Shown: positions 9,510 through 17,874 of the stretch, piece after piece | How positions within the stretch are numbered: position 1 is the stretch's first letter | Layout of the letters: each line of letters begins with the position of its first letter | Source: Aurantiochytrium sp. KH105 | Taxonomy: Eukaryota; Sar; Bigyra; Thraustochytrida; Thraustochytriidae | Length of the DNA: 64,000 nt | Assembly (NCBI GenBank): GCA_003116975.1 | Contig: BGKB01000084.1 | Location: 186,001-250,000 of the forward strand | Direction: 5' to 3' | The notes under the pieces: generated by a model | Databases searched by the model: none | What the model was told of the DNA's origin: nothing | The model's input: the letters and a program-made list of their open reading frames with translations, nothing else | Program-made: the position numbers and the translations under genes

Positions 9510-9803
9510 CTTGGCAAGGCGGCAGTCGTATGCGTTGCACTGCACTCTACGGCACTGCACCAAGGCCGACACTGCGTTGCATTGCTAAAGTGATCGTGTA
9601 TCCGAAATGATTGATGAATGGATGGATGGATGGATGGATGGATGGATGGATGGATGGATAAATGATTGATCTTCTGTAGCTTTTGTTCTGTGGATGATGA
9701 TCATGATCATGATAATGTATACATGGACATTTTCTCGAGATTTTTTCTCTACTAGGCCAAATCGACTTTCTTCTTCAGTCGAAATCGACGTCTTGGGCAT
9801 CAA
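9510..9803. other. Convergent 3' region between PH-MAPK and Treslin-like genes
   Basis: This is about 290 bp holding both 3' flanks. It contains a tetranucleotide array (annotated separately) and AT-rich sequence with TGATCATGATCATGAT palindromic runs near 9697. No gene is seen. Confidence 0.6.
9617..9659. repeat. ATGG tetranucleotide microsatellite (about 10 copies)
   Basis: An uninterrupted ATGG/GGAT run lies about 110 bp after the PH-MAPK stop codon, probably in the 3' UTR. Confidence 0.95.
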
Positions 9804-12800
9804 TCAATACGAAATTTGCCTCACCCGCTTGGTCGGTGTCGAGTACGACATATCTTTCGCGGGCGACTGATGCGCGCCCACGCGTGATTTTGCAGGCGAA
9901 GCGAACGATCCTGATGACGCGGGAGACAAGGCCTCCGACATAACTCTGCGCGAGGGCAGCGGCGACGCCTCAATGACGCCCGGAGATCCAAAGAGACGTT
10001 TCTTGGATCGTCGTGGCGGCGTCTTCTTCTCTGGCGGGCTCTCAAACGCAGACTTACTCGGCGTTGCGCCCACAATACCGCCGTGCAACACGTTCTCACT
10101 CACAACGAGACCAGGACTCGCCTCAATAGTAGTGTCGCGTGCATTACGCTTGCATGGTGTGGCGCCAACAATGGCATTATCTTCGAAAGCGGGGCCCCGA
10201 CTCCGCTTTTCGCCGCGCTTCCCATCAGGGGTCGCCTCGATCGATCTTGTTGCGCGAGCGCCGAGTTCGCTTTCCTGACTCAGGACGCGCTGCTGAGGCC
10301 GACGTCGACGAGGCGTCGATTTGGCTACTTGTCTGGAAGACTCTACCGTTGTCGTGGCCATGACAAAGTCCGGGGCGAGCATCGGAACTGGTTTGGCTAC
10401 GCGCGGTACGCGCCGCTGCTTTAAAAGACGAGCAGGGTTGCTCATTGCCCCGGAAAAGTGGGTCAGTGCAAACCTTCGCTTCTGCACAGTGAGCTTGCCT
10501 GCGCTCACCAGATTTCTCTGGGACACCAAGTTAACTTTAAAAGGGTTGGCGACGTCACTCGCGGTCCTTGGGAGAAGCTTGCTTCCTTGTTGCTGGATCT
10601 GCAAAGCTTCTGCTGATTCGACTACAGTCTTGGCTGCGCCTCGGCCATCAGCGGCAATGGCGCAAGACGGACCTTGCTCACTTGCGCCCGCGTTCTCTTG
10701 ACTCGTCACCTCTGCTACTTCGTCGTCATTGCTGTCGGTCCCAAAGCCATCCTCATCAGTCAAATCGAAATAAGCGCGAAGTTGCGCAATGGTAGCGGGA
10801 AGCTTTTCTTGAAAGGGGCCAAGAATAACTTCTTCCATGTTGACAGCGAAGCGTGTCCCTGAATCAAAGCGCGCCTCGGAAAGATGTTTGTAAATCTGCT
10901 TCAGTCTCGCTTTGGGAAGCGGGTCCTTCTTTGGCTTACGTTTGGCATATCGAGTCAACAGCTGGACCACACTTGGGCAAAACGATGACGCTGCGCCCTC
11001 ATGCGTGCCCACATCTTTTTCCGCAGATGCTCTGTTTTCAGTCATGTTCTCCTCGCACTGACTCTGCTGTCCTTGGTGGTAGGAGGAGCTCAGGAGAGCG
11101 CTTGCGGTTGCAGCCATTGTTGTCGCAGCTGCGACTGTGTCTACTCGTTTGACAACGGGCTTTATTTTCTGAGGTGATGGGGCGGCCATAAAGTCTGCAA
11201 AGTTCCGTCGAAAGTCAAAAAGTGACGGCGCTGCGCCACCTGTGGAAGTCAATGGGCCCGGAAGTGAATGTGCCGCCGGCAGACGCCCGAGAGTCAAGCC
11301 GTTCTGCAAATTGTTGTACGTCTCGACGTTCGTGCGTGAAATCCAATCCAGGCTCTCTCCGAGTGTTGGTTGTTCGGCAAGATCGAGCAGCTCGTTCACG
11401 AGGGAAGCCTCGCGGCTTGTCAAAAGACTCGCAAGCGCAAGATCGCCACTTTGTAAGGGGTCGACAACAATATGCAACCCAAGCGGTCCTGCACAGAGCA
11501 AAGACTTACCAGAGGCGCGAAGACTCGTCAAGAGACGTGCAAATGCCGGATTCTCGCTTCCGAGGAGCCAGGCTCGTCCATTATAGTCTCCGCCACAAAA
11601 AGGCCCAGAGCAAGAATCAAATTGACCCAGCGCATCGAGGTGGCCTTCGGAAGTGTTCTTGTCCTTCTCGTTGACGCACGAAATGCCACCGGGGCCCGTC
11701 GATGATAACAACGCTCCATTGAGCCGGACCCCGCAAGTACCTGGTGCGCAGATCTTTCCCTCCCCAAGGAACTTTACATCAATGGAACCCACCGTTTCCG
11801 GCAAGACCAGCGGGCCTTCCCAGCCACTGAGATCGCCTGGGATGGCTACACTCGGTGGCAATGTCGAAGGGGCTGTTGTTGAAAGTTGGGGCGAAACAGG
11901 ACGACTTCGGCGTTTCACACGCGCCGAAAGTGCCCACTGCACCCGTAGGAACGCATCGAGACCGACATTCGGTATCCCTGTGAGAGAAACGGCTGCCGCC
12001 GGAGCGCTCAAAGGGAACACGCAGCCTTCCACGCGACGCAGTGTCAGCTCAAATGCTCGCCGGCGAAACAACTCTTCCGCGGTTCCGTCTCTTGCGTCGA
12101 GCTTGGTGTTCGCGGCGGAGTCGTGCGCAGCAGGTTCGGCGCACGACGGACAAGACTCGTCGCCTTTGCTGTTTGTGCCAGAACAGCTCGTATCCACCCA
12201 GGCAAGACGAACAGCGCGTGACTGGCGAAACTTTTGCAAGAAGTCGAGCGCATTTGGCCGAATGGCAAATTCGCGGTACGCCGTTGGACATTGGGCAGGG
12301 GTCGGCGCGACAACGTATAGAAAGCTCGCAATGTCTTGGCCAGGGAGCTGAGACTCGGTGTCATCCCAGTTGAAGTCGACCAGCATCTCTGCGACAGAGC
12401 TTTGGAAGATCGAAAGATAAGACGGTGAGCTTGAGCCAAGAGCTTGCGCACTGGTGGTAGCTGTGCGCTCGACGCTCGCGTCCTTTACGCGAGAGGCGTC
12501 CTTGCGCAGGGTCACCAAGAGTTTAGAGCGCTGATCCTCGTTCCAGGAACGAAAGAATTGCGTGGAGCGCACGGGTTGGCGCAGCGCACGATCAAGCTCA
12601 CGAGGTGTGCATCCCGTACTTTGCCGTGCATCATAAAGTCTGTACCCCCAAACGAGATTGCGCGAGCGTAGTTGATGACCCTCTTGCAAGAGGCAGAGCG
12701 ATTCAAAGAGAGCATCGGGGCCCCAGTTTGTAAGGCTCCATACATCGACCAGAAACACAACGCGTAGGTCCACCTCGCTTGCCGAGGCTGCCAGTGGCCC

Positions 12801-13109
12801 TGAAGCGTGGGCCCCTGGCGTGACACGCTTGCCAAAGAGCGCCTGGAACTCGCTTCTGCTAGATCCCCCAACCAAGAGCGCTCGAGATCGAGGCGCGTGC
12901 ACTCTTTTTGAGCGTGTCTGAAGCGCGGCAGCTTTCTCCACCAGGTCGCGTCCTCTGCGTCTGCTCAAGCTCGACGTCTTTGTCGTTGACGTCGCACTTG
13001 GAGCCGGTGGTTTGCGTCCCGGCCCTGCACGCATGTTGCTCGAATCCCCAGCCGCCGTCTGGTCTGCTCGGCCTGGCCGCCGCGCGTTGTCAGTTACCAG
13101 TCTACGCAT
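9804..13109 (-). CDS. TICRR: Treslin/TICRR-like DNA replication initiation protein
   Basis: This encodes 1101 residues. An N-terminal vWA-like region contains VVFLVDVWSL, EMLVDFNWDD, FLYVVAPTPAQC and VRLAWVDTSCSG in order. These resemble the Treslin (TICRR) N-terminus, where comparable segments are LLLDTAG, ETLLDYQWD, FLLAPCP and FYWVDTTEW. A central helical domain follows (PSVVQLLTRYAKRKPKK to IAQLRAYFDLTDEDG). The basic C-terminus is dense in SP/TP sites, including several ATP-K/R and ASP repeats (for example GATPSKSAFESP, RLFGSPGVIEASP). Treslin/Sld3 proteins load CDC45 on the MCM helicase after CDK phosphorylation of such sites. The assignment rests on remembered family blocks, so it is moderate. 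The start may instead be Met26 (13034). It lies directly downstream of the piggyBac-like gene on the same strand. Confidence 0.6.
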   Translation of the reverse strand: MRRLVTDNARRPGRADQTAAGDSSNMRAGPGRKPPAPSATSTTKTSSLSRRRGRDLVEKAAALQTRSKRVHAPRSRALLVGGSSRSEFQALFGKRVTPGAHASGPLAASASEVDLRVVFLVDVWSLTNWGPDALFESLCLLQEGHQLRSRNLVWGYRLYDARQSTGCTPRELDRALRQPVRSTQFFRSWNEDQRSKLLVTLRKDASRVKDASVERTATTSAQALGSSSPSYLSIFQSSVAEMLVDFNWDDTESQLPGQDIASFLYVVAPTPAQCPTAYREFAIRPNALDFLQKFRQSRAVRLAWVDTSCSGTNSKGDESCPSCAEPAAHDSAANTKLDARDGTAEELFRRRAFELTLRRVEGCVFPLSAPAAAVSLTGIPNVGLDAFLRVQWALSARVKRRSRPVSPQLSTTAPSTLPPSVAIPGDLSGWEGPLVLPETVGSIDVKFLGEGKICAPGTCGVRLNGALLSSTGPGGISCVNEKDKNTSEGHLDALGQFDSCSGPFCGGDYNGRAWLLGSENPAFARLLTSLRASGKSLLCAGPLGLHIVVDPLQSGDLALASLLTSREASLVNELLDLAEQPTLGESLDWISRTNVETYNNLQNGLTLGRLPAAHSLPGPLTSTGGAAPSLFDFRRNFADFMAAPSPQKIKPVVKRVDTVAAATTMAATASALLSSSYHQGQQSQCEENMTENRASAEKDVGTHEGAASSFCPSVVQLLTRYAKRKPKKDPLPKARLKQIYKHLSEARFDSGTRFAVNMEEVILGPFQEKLPATIAQLRAYFDLTDEDGFGTDSNDDEVAEVTSQENAGASEQGPSCAIAADGRGAAKTVVESAEALQIQQQGSKLLPRTASDVANPFKVNLVSQRNLVSAGKLTVQKRRFALTHFSGAMSNPARLLKQRRVPRVAKPVPMLAPDFVMATTTVESSRQVAKSTPRRRRPQQRVLSQESELGARATRSIEATPDGKRGEKRSRGPAFEDNAIVGATPCKRNARDTTIEASPGLVVSENVLHGGIVGATPSKSAFESPPEKKTPPRRSKKRLFGSPGVIEASPLPSRRVMSEALSPASSGSFASPAKSRVGAHQSPAKDMSYSTPTKRVRQISY

Positions 13110-13280
13110 TGCGCCCGATCACACGAGCGCCCCGTCGCGTCTTGATAGATGCGCCACGGTTGGCCCGTCGTTCGTTCGCGCACCAGAAACACTGTCTGCT
13201 GCAATGATCTCCTCTCGAGCTCTTGGTCAAAAACGGTGGTTAGGCTTTTTTCTTTTTCTTTTTTTCTTTTTGTTATCTGC

Positions 13281-16200
13281 TTATTTACGGTGAGAAATGC
13301 AGAACTCATTGGAATGCCACTGATCATGGCAAGAGTGAGGTCCATTGGAAGCTGTCACGTGGATGTGAAGTGGAACCTTGCACGTTGTGCACATTCTGCT
13401 TGCTCGCTTGTCGTTGTCACCGCACATTGCGCACATGCGCTGTATGAGTTGGCCAGAAGGTCTTTTACCCAGCGAGATTGAGTTGTGGTTCAATGACTTG
13501 TCGAGTCTGACCTGTTGGCCATCTCCTTTGTTGAAGAACTCCCGGATCTTTCCTACGTGCTTCCATTTGCAACTACTCACAATCTTATCAGCCTGCGCTT
13601 GGGTGGAATGGTCGTCTTTTGAATGTGATGAAGTTGGGGAAATCTGGTCTGATTGACTGCATGATCTCGGAGACGCAGACGAGAAGCCGGGCTCTGCAAG
13701 CGAGCATGACAGTTTGAGACAGAACGTCCTGAGGTCCGAGACCATGTTGCATGCAGTTCGAAACTCGAGAATCGAGTTGTATGGAAACTTGAACTTAAAG
13801 TCTGGTGTGGTGCAGGCGCGAAACACGCGATACAGGGTGAATGAGTTTGCAACTAGTTGAAGGATTCCATGTAAGCAGATCTTGTGCTCGAAATTCAGCT
13901 TGAAGGAACCCATGTTCGTGATAGCAGCCACGAATTGCGTATGTCTATCGGTCCCGCCCTTCATATAATTGTACGCGCATTGCGCGAGACACTTGAAAAT
14001 TCGAATGGGAGGAAGCGGCTTACCATCAGCTAAAACTTTGGTGCGAACCGCGCGCCACAGACGCATGTGGGAGGCAATGATGGTGCAGTCTACCGCTGAG
14101 AACAGCTCAAGGGGTGGTTTTGGCAGGGATGTCCCATCGTTTGGTGTTTTGTAGGCCCATTCGAGTAACCTCTTGTGTCGAAGCAAAGCGGCAAGGTATG
14201 AACTTCGAACCGCCGCTGGAACACACACCAAGCACGAGTAAATGAGTTCCATAGTCGAGCCTTCCACAAACAGAACGTAGTCTGTGTCCAGAACAACAGC
14301 TTGGTGCAAAACCTGAGCACGGTTTGCCTTGGGTACAGCATCCCACCAGACTTCATCCTGCACTGTGCACTGAAAGTATGTTCCGTGCTCTGTTGAGACT
14401 TTGCGAGCCCGGTCCAGCGTATCGACACCAGACCTCGTCTCGAACTCAATTGCAGCTAGCACTGAAACGGGCGAAATCGAATTTGCTTCACAAGGAGGGC
14501 GAATGAGGCCAATCCCGTCGCACGACGCGGCTATGTATGGGTGCTTCGCATTGGCCAAGAGGCCGACATCATAGAGTTCAATGCACCACGACTGCCGCTG
14601 GAGAGCCTTGAACAGGTTCTTCGCGTTTATCGTCCCACTTTTCATTGCCTTTGTGACAGCGCCTCGTGTGAAGAACCAAGACTTCATCAGCTCGCATTTT
14701 GCCCGTTCCATTTCGCCAGCATCCGCGTCAGCATTTGCGACAGCAGAGTAGGCTTCATTGTCAGGGTCTTCAAATGCGGTGTCCGCCTGACTTCCGGGTC
14801 CAGAGCAAGTCGTGTCGAGATCGCTCTCATCGTCTTCATCGGCCATAGCAGCGGCACGCGCGCCCCCGTCGTCTACGTCATCGTCGAAGTCGTCGTCTAC
14901 GTCATCTACTCTTGTTGTTCCTGCATTGTCTGTGGTGCTGTCAGCATCCGTAAAGCCCGCAGGCAAAGAACTGTCCGGATCTTCCGAGTCCTCTTTTCGT
15001 AAATATCGGATGACATTCTCATCCTTGCTGGTTATTGCTCCACTGGTCGTGGCGGTGATCGTAAAGAGACGGAGCACAAACCAGTCTGCGCAGCGCTGCC
15101 AGCATGTGAGGGGAAGAATAGTCTGCTTGAGGCGTCGCTCCATGTCCGCGAGGGAAGAGGACTTAGTAGCGACGGGGAAAAAGAGTACTTGGGATCCTCG
15201 GAGAGTCGATCGAGGCACTCGAAGCTTCTCCATGCACATCGTATTTGCAAGACGGTCCGAAAAAGGCGCGCCGCCTCCTTGCACAAAACGAATCACTCGT
15301 GTTGTATCTTCCGAAGCGCGACCTTGATAGTCCCGAAATGCGATTGCTTGGACCTCTTCTTCAACATCATCATCGGTACGAAGTTTTCCTCTTGCAGTGA
15401 AAATTTCTCGACCCATGCTTGGGTTGTCGTCGATAAGAAAGTCTGAATCGAACGTCAAATTAACGTTTGCTGCGCGTTGAGCAGCGTTCTCAACCGTGTC
15501 CCGTCTCGGATCATCTATCTTGCGTGTCCGTTCCCGCCTCTGAAATTTCCTCAGCTGGTCACCAAGAGATAGAAACGGGTCTGCGGCAGAGTTTGAAGCC
15601 ATCAAGAACCATGCTCCTTTGCTCAAAACGCTGGACCACATCGTCGCTTTACAATAGCCTCGGTCTGCTGTGACGCCTCGACCGCGCATCAAACCAGGCG
15701 TCTTGTCAAGTGTGTCACACTCTTTAAGAAGAGCGTTCACCGCTTGAGGCTGCGTGTAGTTCTCTTCACCGCAGTGCTGCGTGGCGAGCATAATTCGCAA
15801 TAGCGCATCTGCAACTGTGTCACTTTTGGGGCCGTCTTTTCCTGCTTTGCGGTCACTCTGTTCGCGGCGTTGAACGCCTGATGAACGTGTCCCGAACAGC
15901 TCGTCGTCAACGACAACATGCTGGTGCTTCGATGTAGCAATCTGGCGCGTCTTAACGAAAAGTTTTTCCTCAAAATTCCGCATGTCCTTGACGACGTCTG
16001 CTGTTTTCCCCAAATTTGGAGACGTTGTTCTTTTCGTCCGGGGAGAATTTGGCGTTTGCCTCGTGAGCTGGCTTTCAATCAGTCCAGGATGAAAAGCGCT
16101 GAAGTGTTTGAGCAGGAGCTTTACTCGATCGAGTTCAGGTCCGGACCAACCACTAGAAGTTCTTTTCAGATATGCATCGAACATTTCCATGCTCACCTTA

Positions 16201-17315
16201 AGGTTGAATCCAACCAGTTGACAATACAAGAACGCCCCGATGACCTGGAAGACTTCCGTTTTGCCCAAGGAGCCCTTTCTTGCAAGATGAAGTCGTCTAT
16301 CTGTGAAGACTGCGAGCTCAGAGATGAACTCGCTCGCGAGAATGCAAAACACATGGAAAGGTTCCACATTCTCAGCGTTATCGAGATCTGGAAACTCCTT
16401 TTCCAGCTCGTCAAGCATATTCCCCACGATGTCATAGCAGTAGTTGCGCAAGGGATTCAGGAAAAGCGAGTCCTTTGCTTCGTCCGCAAACATGAGCGAA
16501 TACGAATCTGGATCTGAGATTCTGGTCCAGTGCACTGTATTGTTTCCCATGCTGCGTTGAGAAGAGACACTGCGTACACGTCCACGTCCACCTCCACGTC
16601 CACGTCCACTTCCGCGTCCACCTCTGCCTCCATATCCCTGGGCTTGACCAGGCCCTCCTCCAAGGATGCAGCCGGGGTCACGTCCTCGGCCACCTCTGAT
16701 ACCACCATGTATGGTGCCACGGCTACCGTCGAGGCGCCTTGGGTTGTTGTCATTGCTGTAGAATGCATTATCTTCATTGGGGGCGGGAGCGTTGATCGGA
16801 TTGAAGGGGCACAGATTGTGGGACTTCCGTGCATGGTCAGTGCGAAAGCAGTGATTGCATTGCTTGGTTTTCCCCTTGCCAGAAGAGGTTGCACGCTGCG
16901 ATCGGTTCCTGAGTGGCAGATCTGCGCCGCGAGGCTCTGTTGCGGTAGACACGTCTTGTGTGGCCTCCGAGTCCAAGTGTTCCGGAGCAGAGGCTGACTG
17001 CACGTACTCGCGAGTTGCCTGCGAATCGAAAGCTGCTTGCGATTCTGCTCGAGACGCAGCATGGAGATCGCGCTGATCTTCTTGAGAAGAGACGGATGGC
17101 ACGTACTCTCGAGTTGTCTGCGAATCGTGAAGAACGTGCGTCACTGCAAGAGACCGCATCTCTGCACGAGACAACGTCTCGGGGCCCGCAGACGAGGTAT
17201 CAACGCGTAAGGCGAGACGTCGTCTTTGAGGCGCTTGAGCGTGGTGGTTAAGTTCGCTCGACGATGATGAGTTGCGCGACAAGCTGCGCTTGCCGTCCCG
17301 GCGAGACTTAACCAT
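13281..17315 (-). CDS. piggyBac-type transposase with inserted YqaJ-like PD-(D/E)XK nuclease-like domain
   Basis: This is an intact 1344-residue frame. Order: Ser/Arg-rich start; a CxxC-H-H-C zinc knuckle-like motif (153-169, CNHCFRTDHARKSHNLCP); an RGG-rich tract (about 205-250); a piggyBac N-terminal helical region (about 270-410); and the RNase H-like transposase. Candidate catalytic Asp are in VVVDDELFG (470/471), GVTADRGY (551) and YMKGGTDRH (1123). These match the three conserved piggyBac positions, the last being the usual GGVD block. Between the second and third Asp lies an acidic linker (about 800-870) and a segment at about 876-1055 resembling YqaJ/lambda-exonuclease folds: FTRGAVTKAM, PYIAASCDGIG, IEFET and QVLHQAVVLDTDYVLFV. 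A C-terminal Cys/His cluster (1295-1339) resembles the piggyBac C-terminal zinc finger. No terminal inverted repeats or TTAA pair were found in its immediate flanks, so it may be a domesticated or degenerate copy. Confidence 0.8.
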   Translation of the reverse strand: MVKSRRDGKRSLSRNSSSSSELNHHAQAPQRRRLALRVDTSSAGPETLSRAEMRSLAVTHVLHDSQTTREYVPSVSSQEDQRDLHAASRAESQAAFDSQATREYVQSASAPEHLDSEATQDVSTATEPRGADLPLRNRSQRATSSGKGKTKQCNHCFRTDHARKSHNLCPFNPINAPAPNEDNAFYSNDNNPRRLDGSRGTIHGGIRGGRGRDPGCILGGGPGQAQGYGGRGGRGSGRGRGGGRGRVRSVSSQRSMGNNTVHWTRISDPDSYSLMFADEAKDSLFLNPLRNYCYDIVGNMLDELEKEFPDLDNAENVEPFHVFCILASEFISELAVFTDRRLHLARKGSLGKTEVFQVIGAFLYCQLVGFNLKVSMEMFDAYLKRTSSGWSGPELDRVKLLLKHFSAFHPGLIESQLTRQTPNSPRTKRTTSPNLGKTADVVKDMRNFEEKLFVKTRQIATSKHQHVVVDDELFGTRSSGVQRREQSDRKAGKDGPKSDTVADALLRIMLATQHCGEENYTQPQAVNALLKECDTLDKTPGLMRGRGVTADRGYCKATMWSSVLSKGAWFLMASNSAADPFLSLGDQLRKFQRRERTRKIDDPRRDTVENAAQRAANVNLTFDSDFLIDDNPSMGREIFTARGKLRTDDDVEEEVQAIAFRDYQGRASEDTTRVIRFVQGGGAPFSDRLANTMCMEKLRVPRSTLRGSQVLFFPVATKSSSLADMERRLKQTILPLTCWQRCADWFVLRLFTITATTSGAITSKDENVIRYLRKEDSEDPDSSLPAGFTDADSTTDNAGTTRVDDVDDDFDDDVDDGGARAAAMADEDDESDLDTTCSGPGSQADTAFEDPDNEAYSAVANADADAGEMERAKCELMKSWFFTRGAVTKAMKSGTINAKNLFKALQRQSWCIELYDVGLLANAKHPYIAASCDGIGLIRPPCEANSISPVSVLAAIEFETRSGVDTLDRARKVSTEHGTYFQCTVQDEVWWDAVPKANRAQVLHQAVVLDTDYVLFVEGSTMELIYSCLVCVPAAVRSSYLAALLRHKRLLEWAYKTPNDGTSLPKPPLELFSAVDCTIIASHMRLWRAVRTKVLADGKPLPPIRIFKCLAQCAYNYMKGGTDRHTQFVAAITNMGSFKLNFEHKICLHGILQLVANSFTLYRVFRACTTPDFKFKFPYNSILEFRTACNMVSDLRTFCLKLSCSLAEPGFSSASPRSCSQSDQISPTSSHSKDDHSTQAQADKIVSSCKWKHVGKIREFFNKGDGQQVRLDKSLNHNSISLGKRPSGQLIQRMCAMCGDNDKRASRMCTTCKVPLHIHVTASNGPHSCHDQWHSNEFCISHRK

Positions 17316-17874
17316 CGTCAGCCGCTCTCAGGGATGCGCCGAGCGCCAAAGACCCTTGCGCAGCCGCTACTGCGTCTCCTTGCCTGAGACTTGGGGTGCA
17401 GCAAGTTCATCCGACGAAGAAGGTCTGCTCGCGATCGCTAACCGTGAAACCAAGGACCAGCGCTGTCAGCAACTAACTATAGGCCTAGGCCTACTTTTAC
17501 GAACTTATGATAAAATTATCTCTGTTTATACATAATAATTTCTTTCAGTCAAAATTGAAAGGATAAAAATATTCGTTTTTAGTATGGGCTCAGGGATGAC
17601 GAGAGACACCTAGAGAGTAGAATCAGAGATAGAACGTAACACACGCGTACGCGAGAGGTGTGGTCCATGACATTCGTAGATGACAAGATCCTGACAAAAT
17701 CAGGCCAGCTTTAGACTTCACCAATCACCGGAGAAAGTAATGGTAAAGAAAAGATCTAGAGGTCGACCACAAGTACGAATGGAGTAGCTTGCATGCAGCA
17801 AGCATGTGATACAAAAAGAATTTCAGTAATTTGAGACGTAGCTCTAGTGCCAAAGCCGAGGCCTTATGAGCCTA
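17316..17874. other. Intergenic region upstream of the piggyBac-like gene
   Basis: About 560 bp lie between the transposase start and the peroxidase stop, both on the minus strand. The sequence is AT-richer than its neighbours and contains a short perfect palindrome TAGGCCTAGGCCTA near 17481. I saw no TTAA tetranucleotide and no inverted copy of the transposase 3' flank here. No gene is seen. Confidence 0.55.

Noticed and set aside
8178-9572. 464-codon open frame on the minus strand opposite the PH-MAPK
   Set aside because: It is antisense to the kinase domain with no recognisable protein features; the kinase strand has all catalytic motifs.
11653-12351. 232-codon plus-strand frame opposite the Treslin-like gene
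   Set aside because: It is Arg/Ser-rich, without a domain, and wholly antisense to a longer coherent coding region.
17478-17495. Palindrome TAGGCCTAGGCCTA as a candidate transposon terminal repeat
   Set aside because: It is a local palindrome; no inverted partner occurs on the other side of the transposase gene and no target duplication flanks it.
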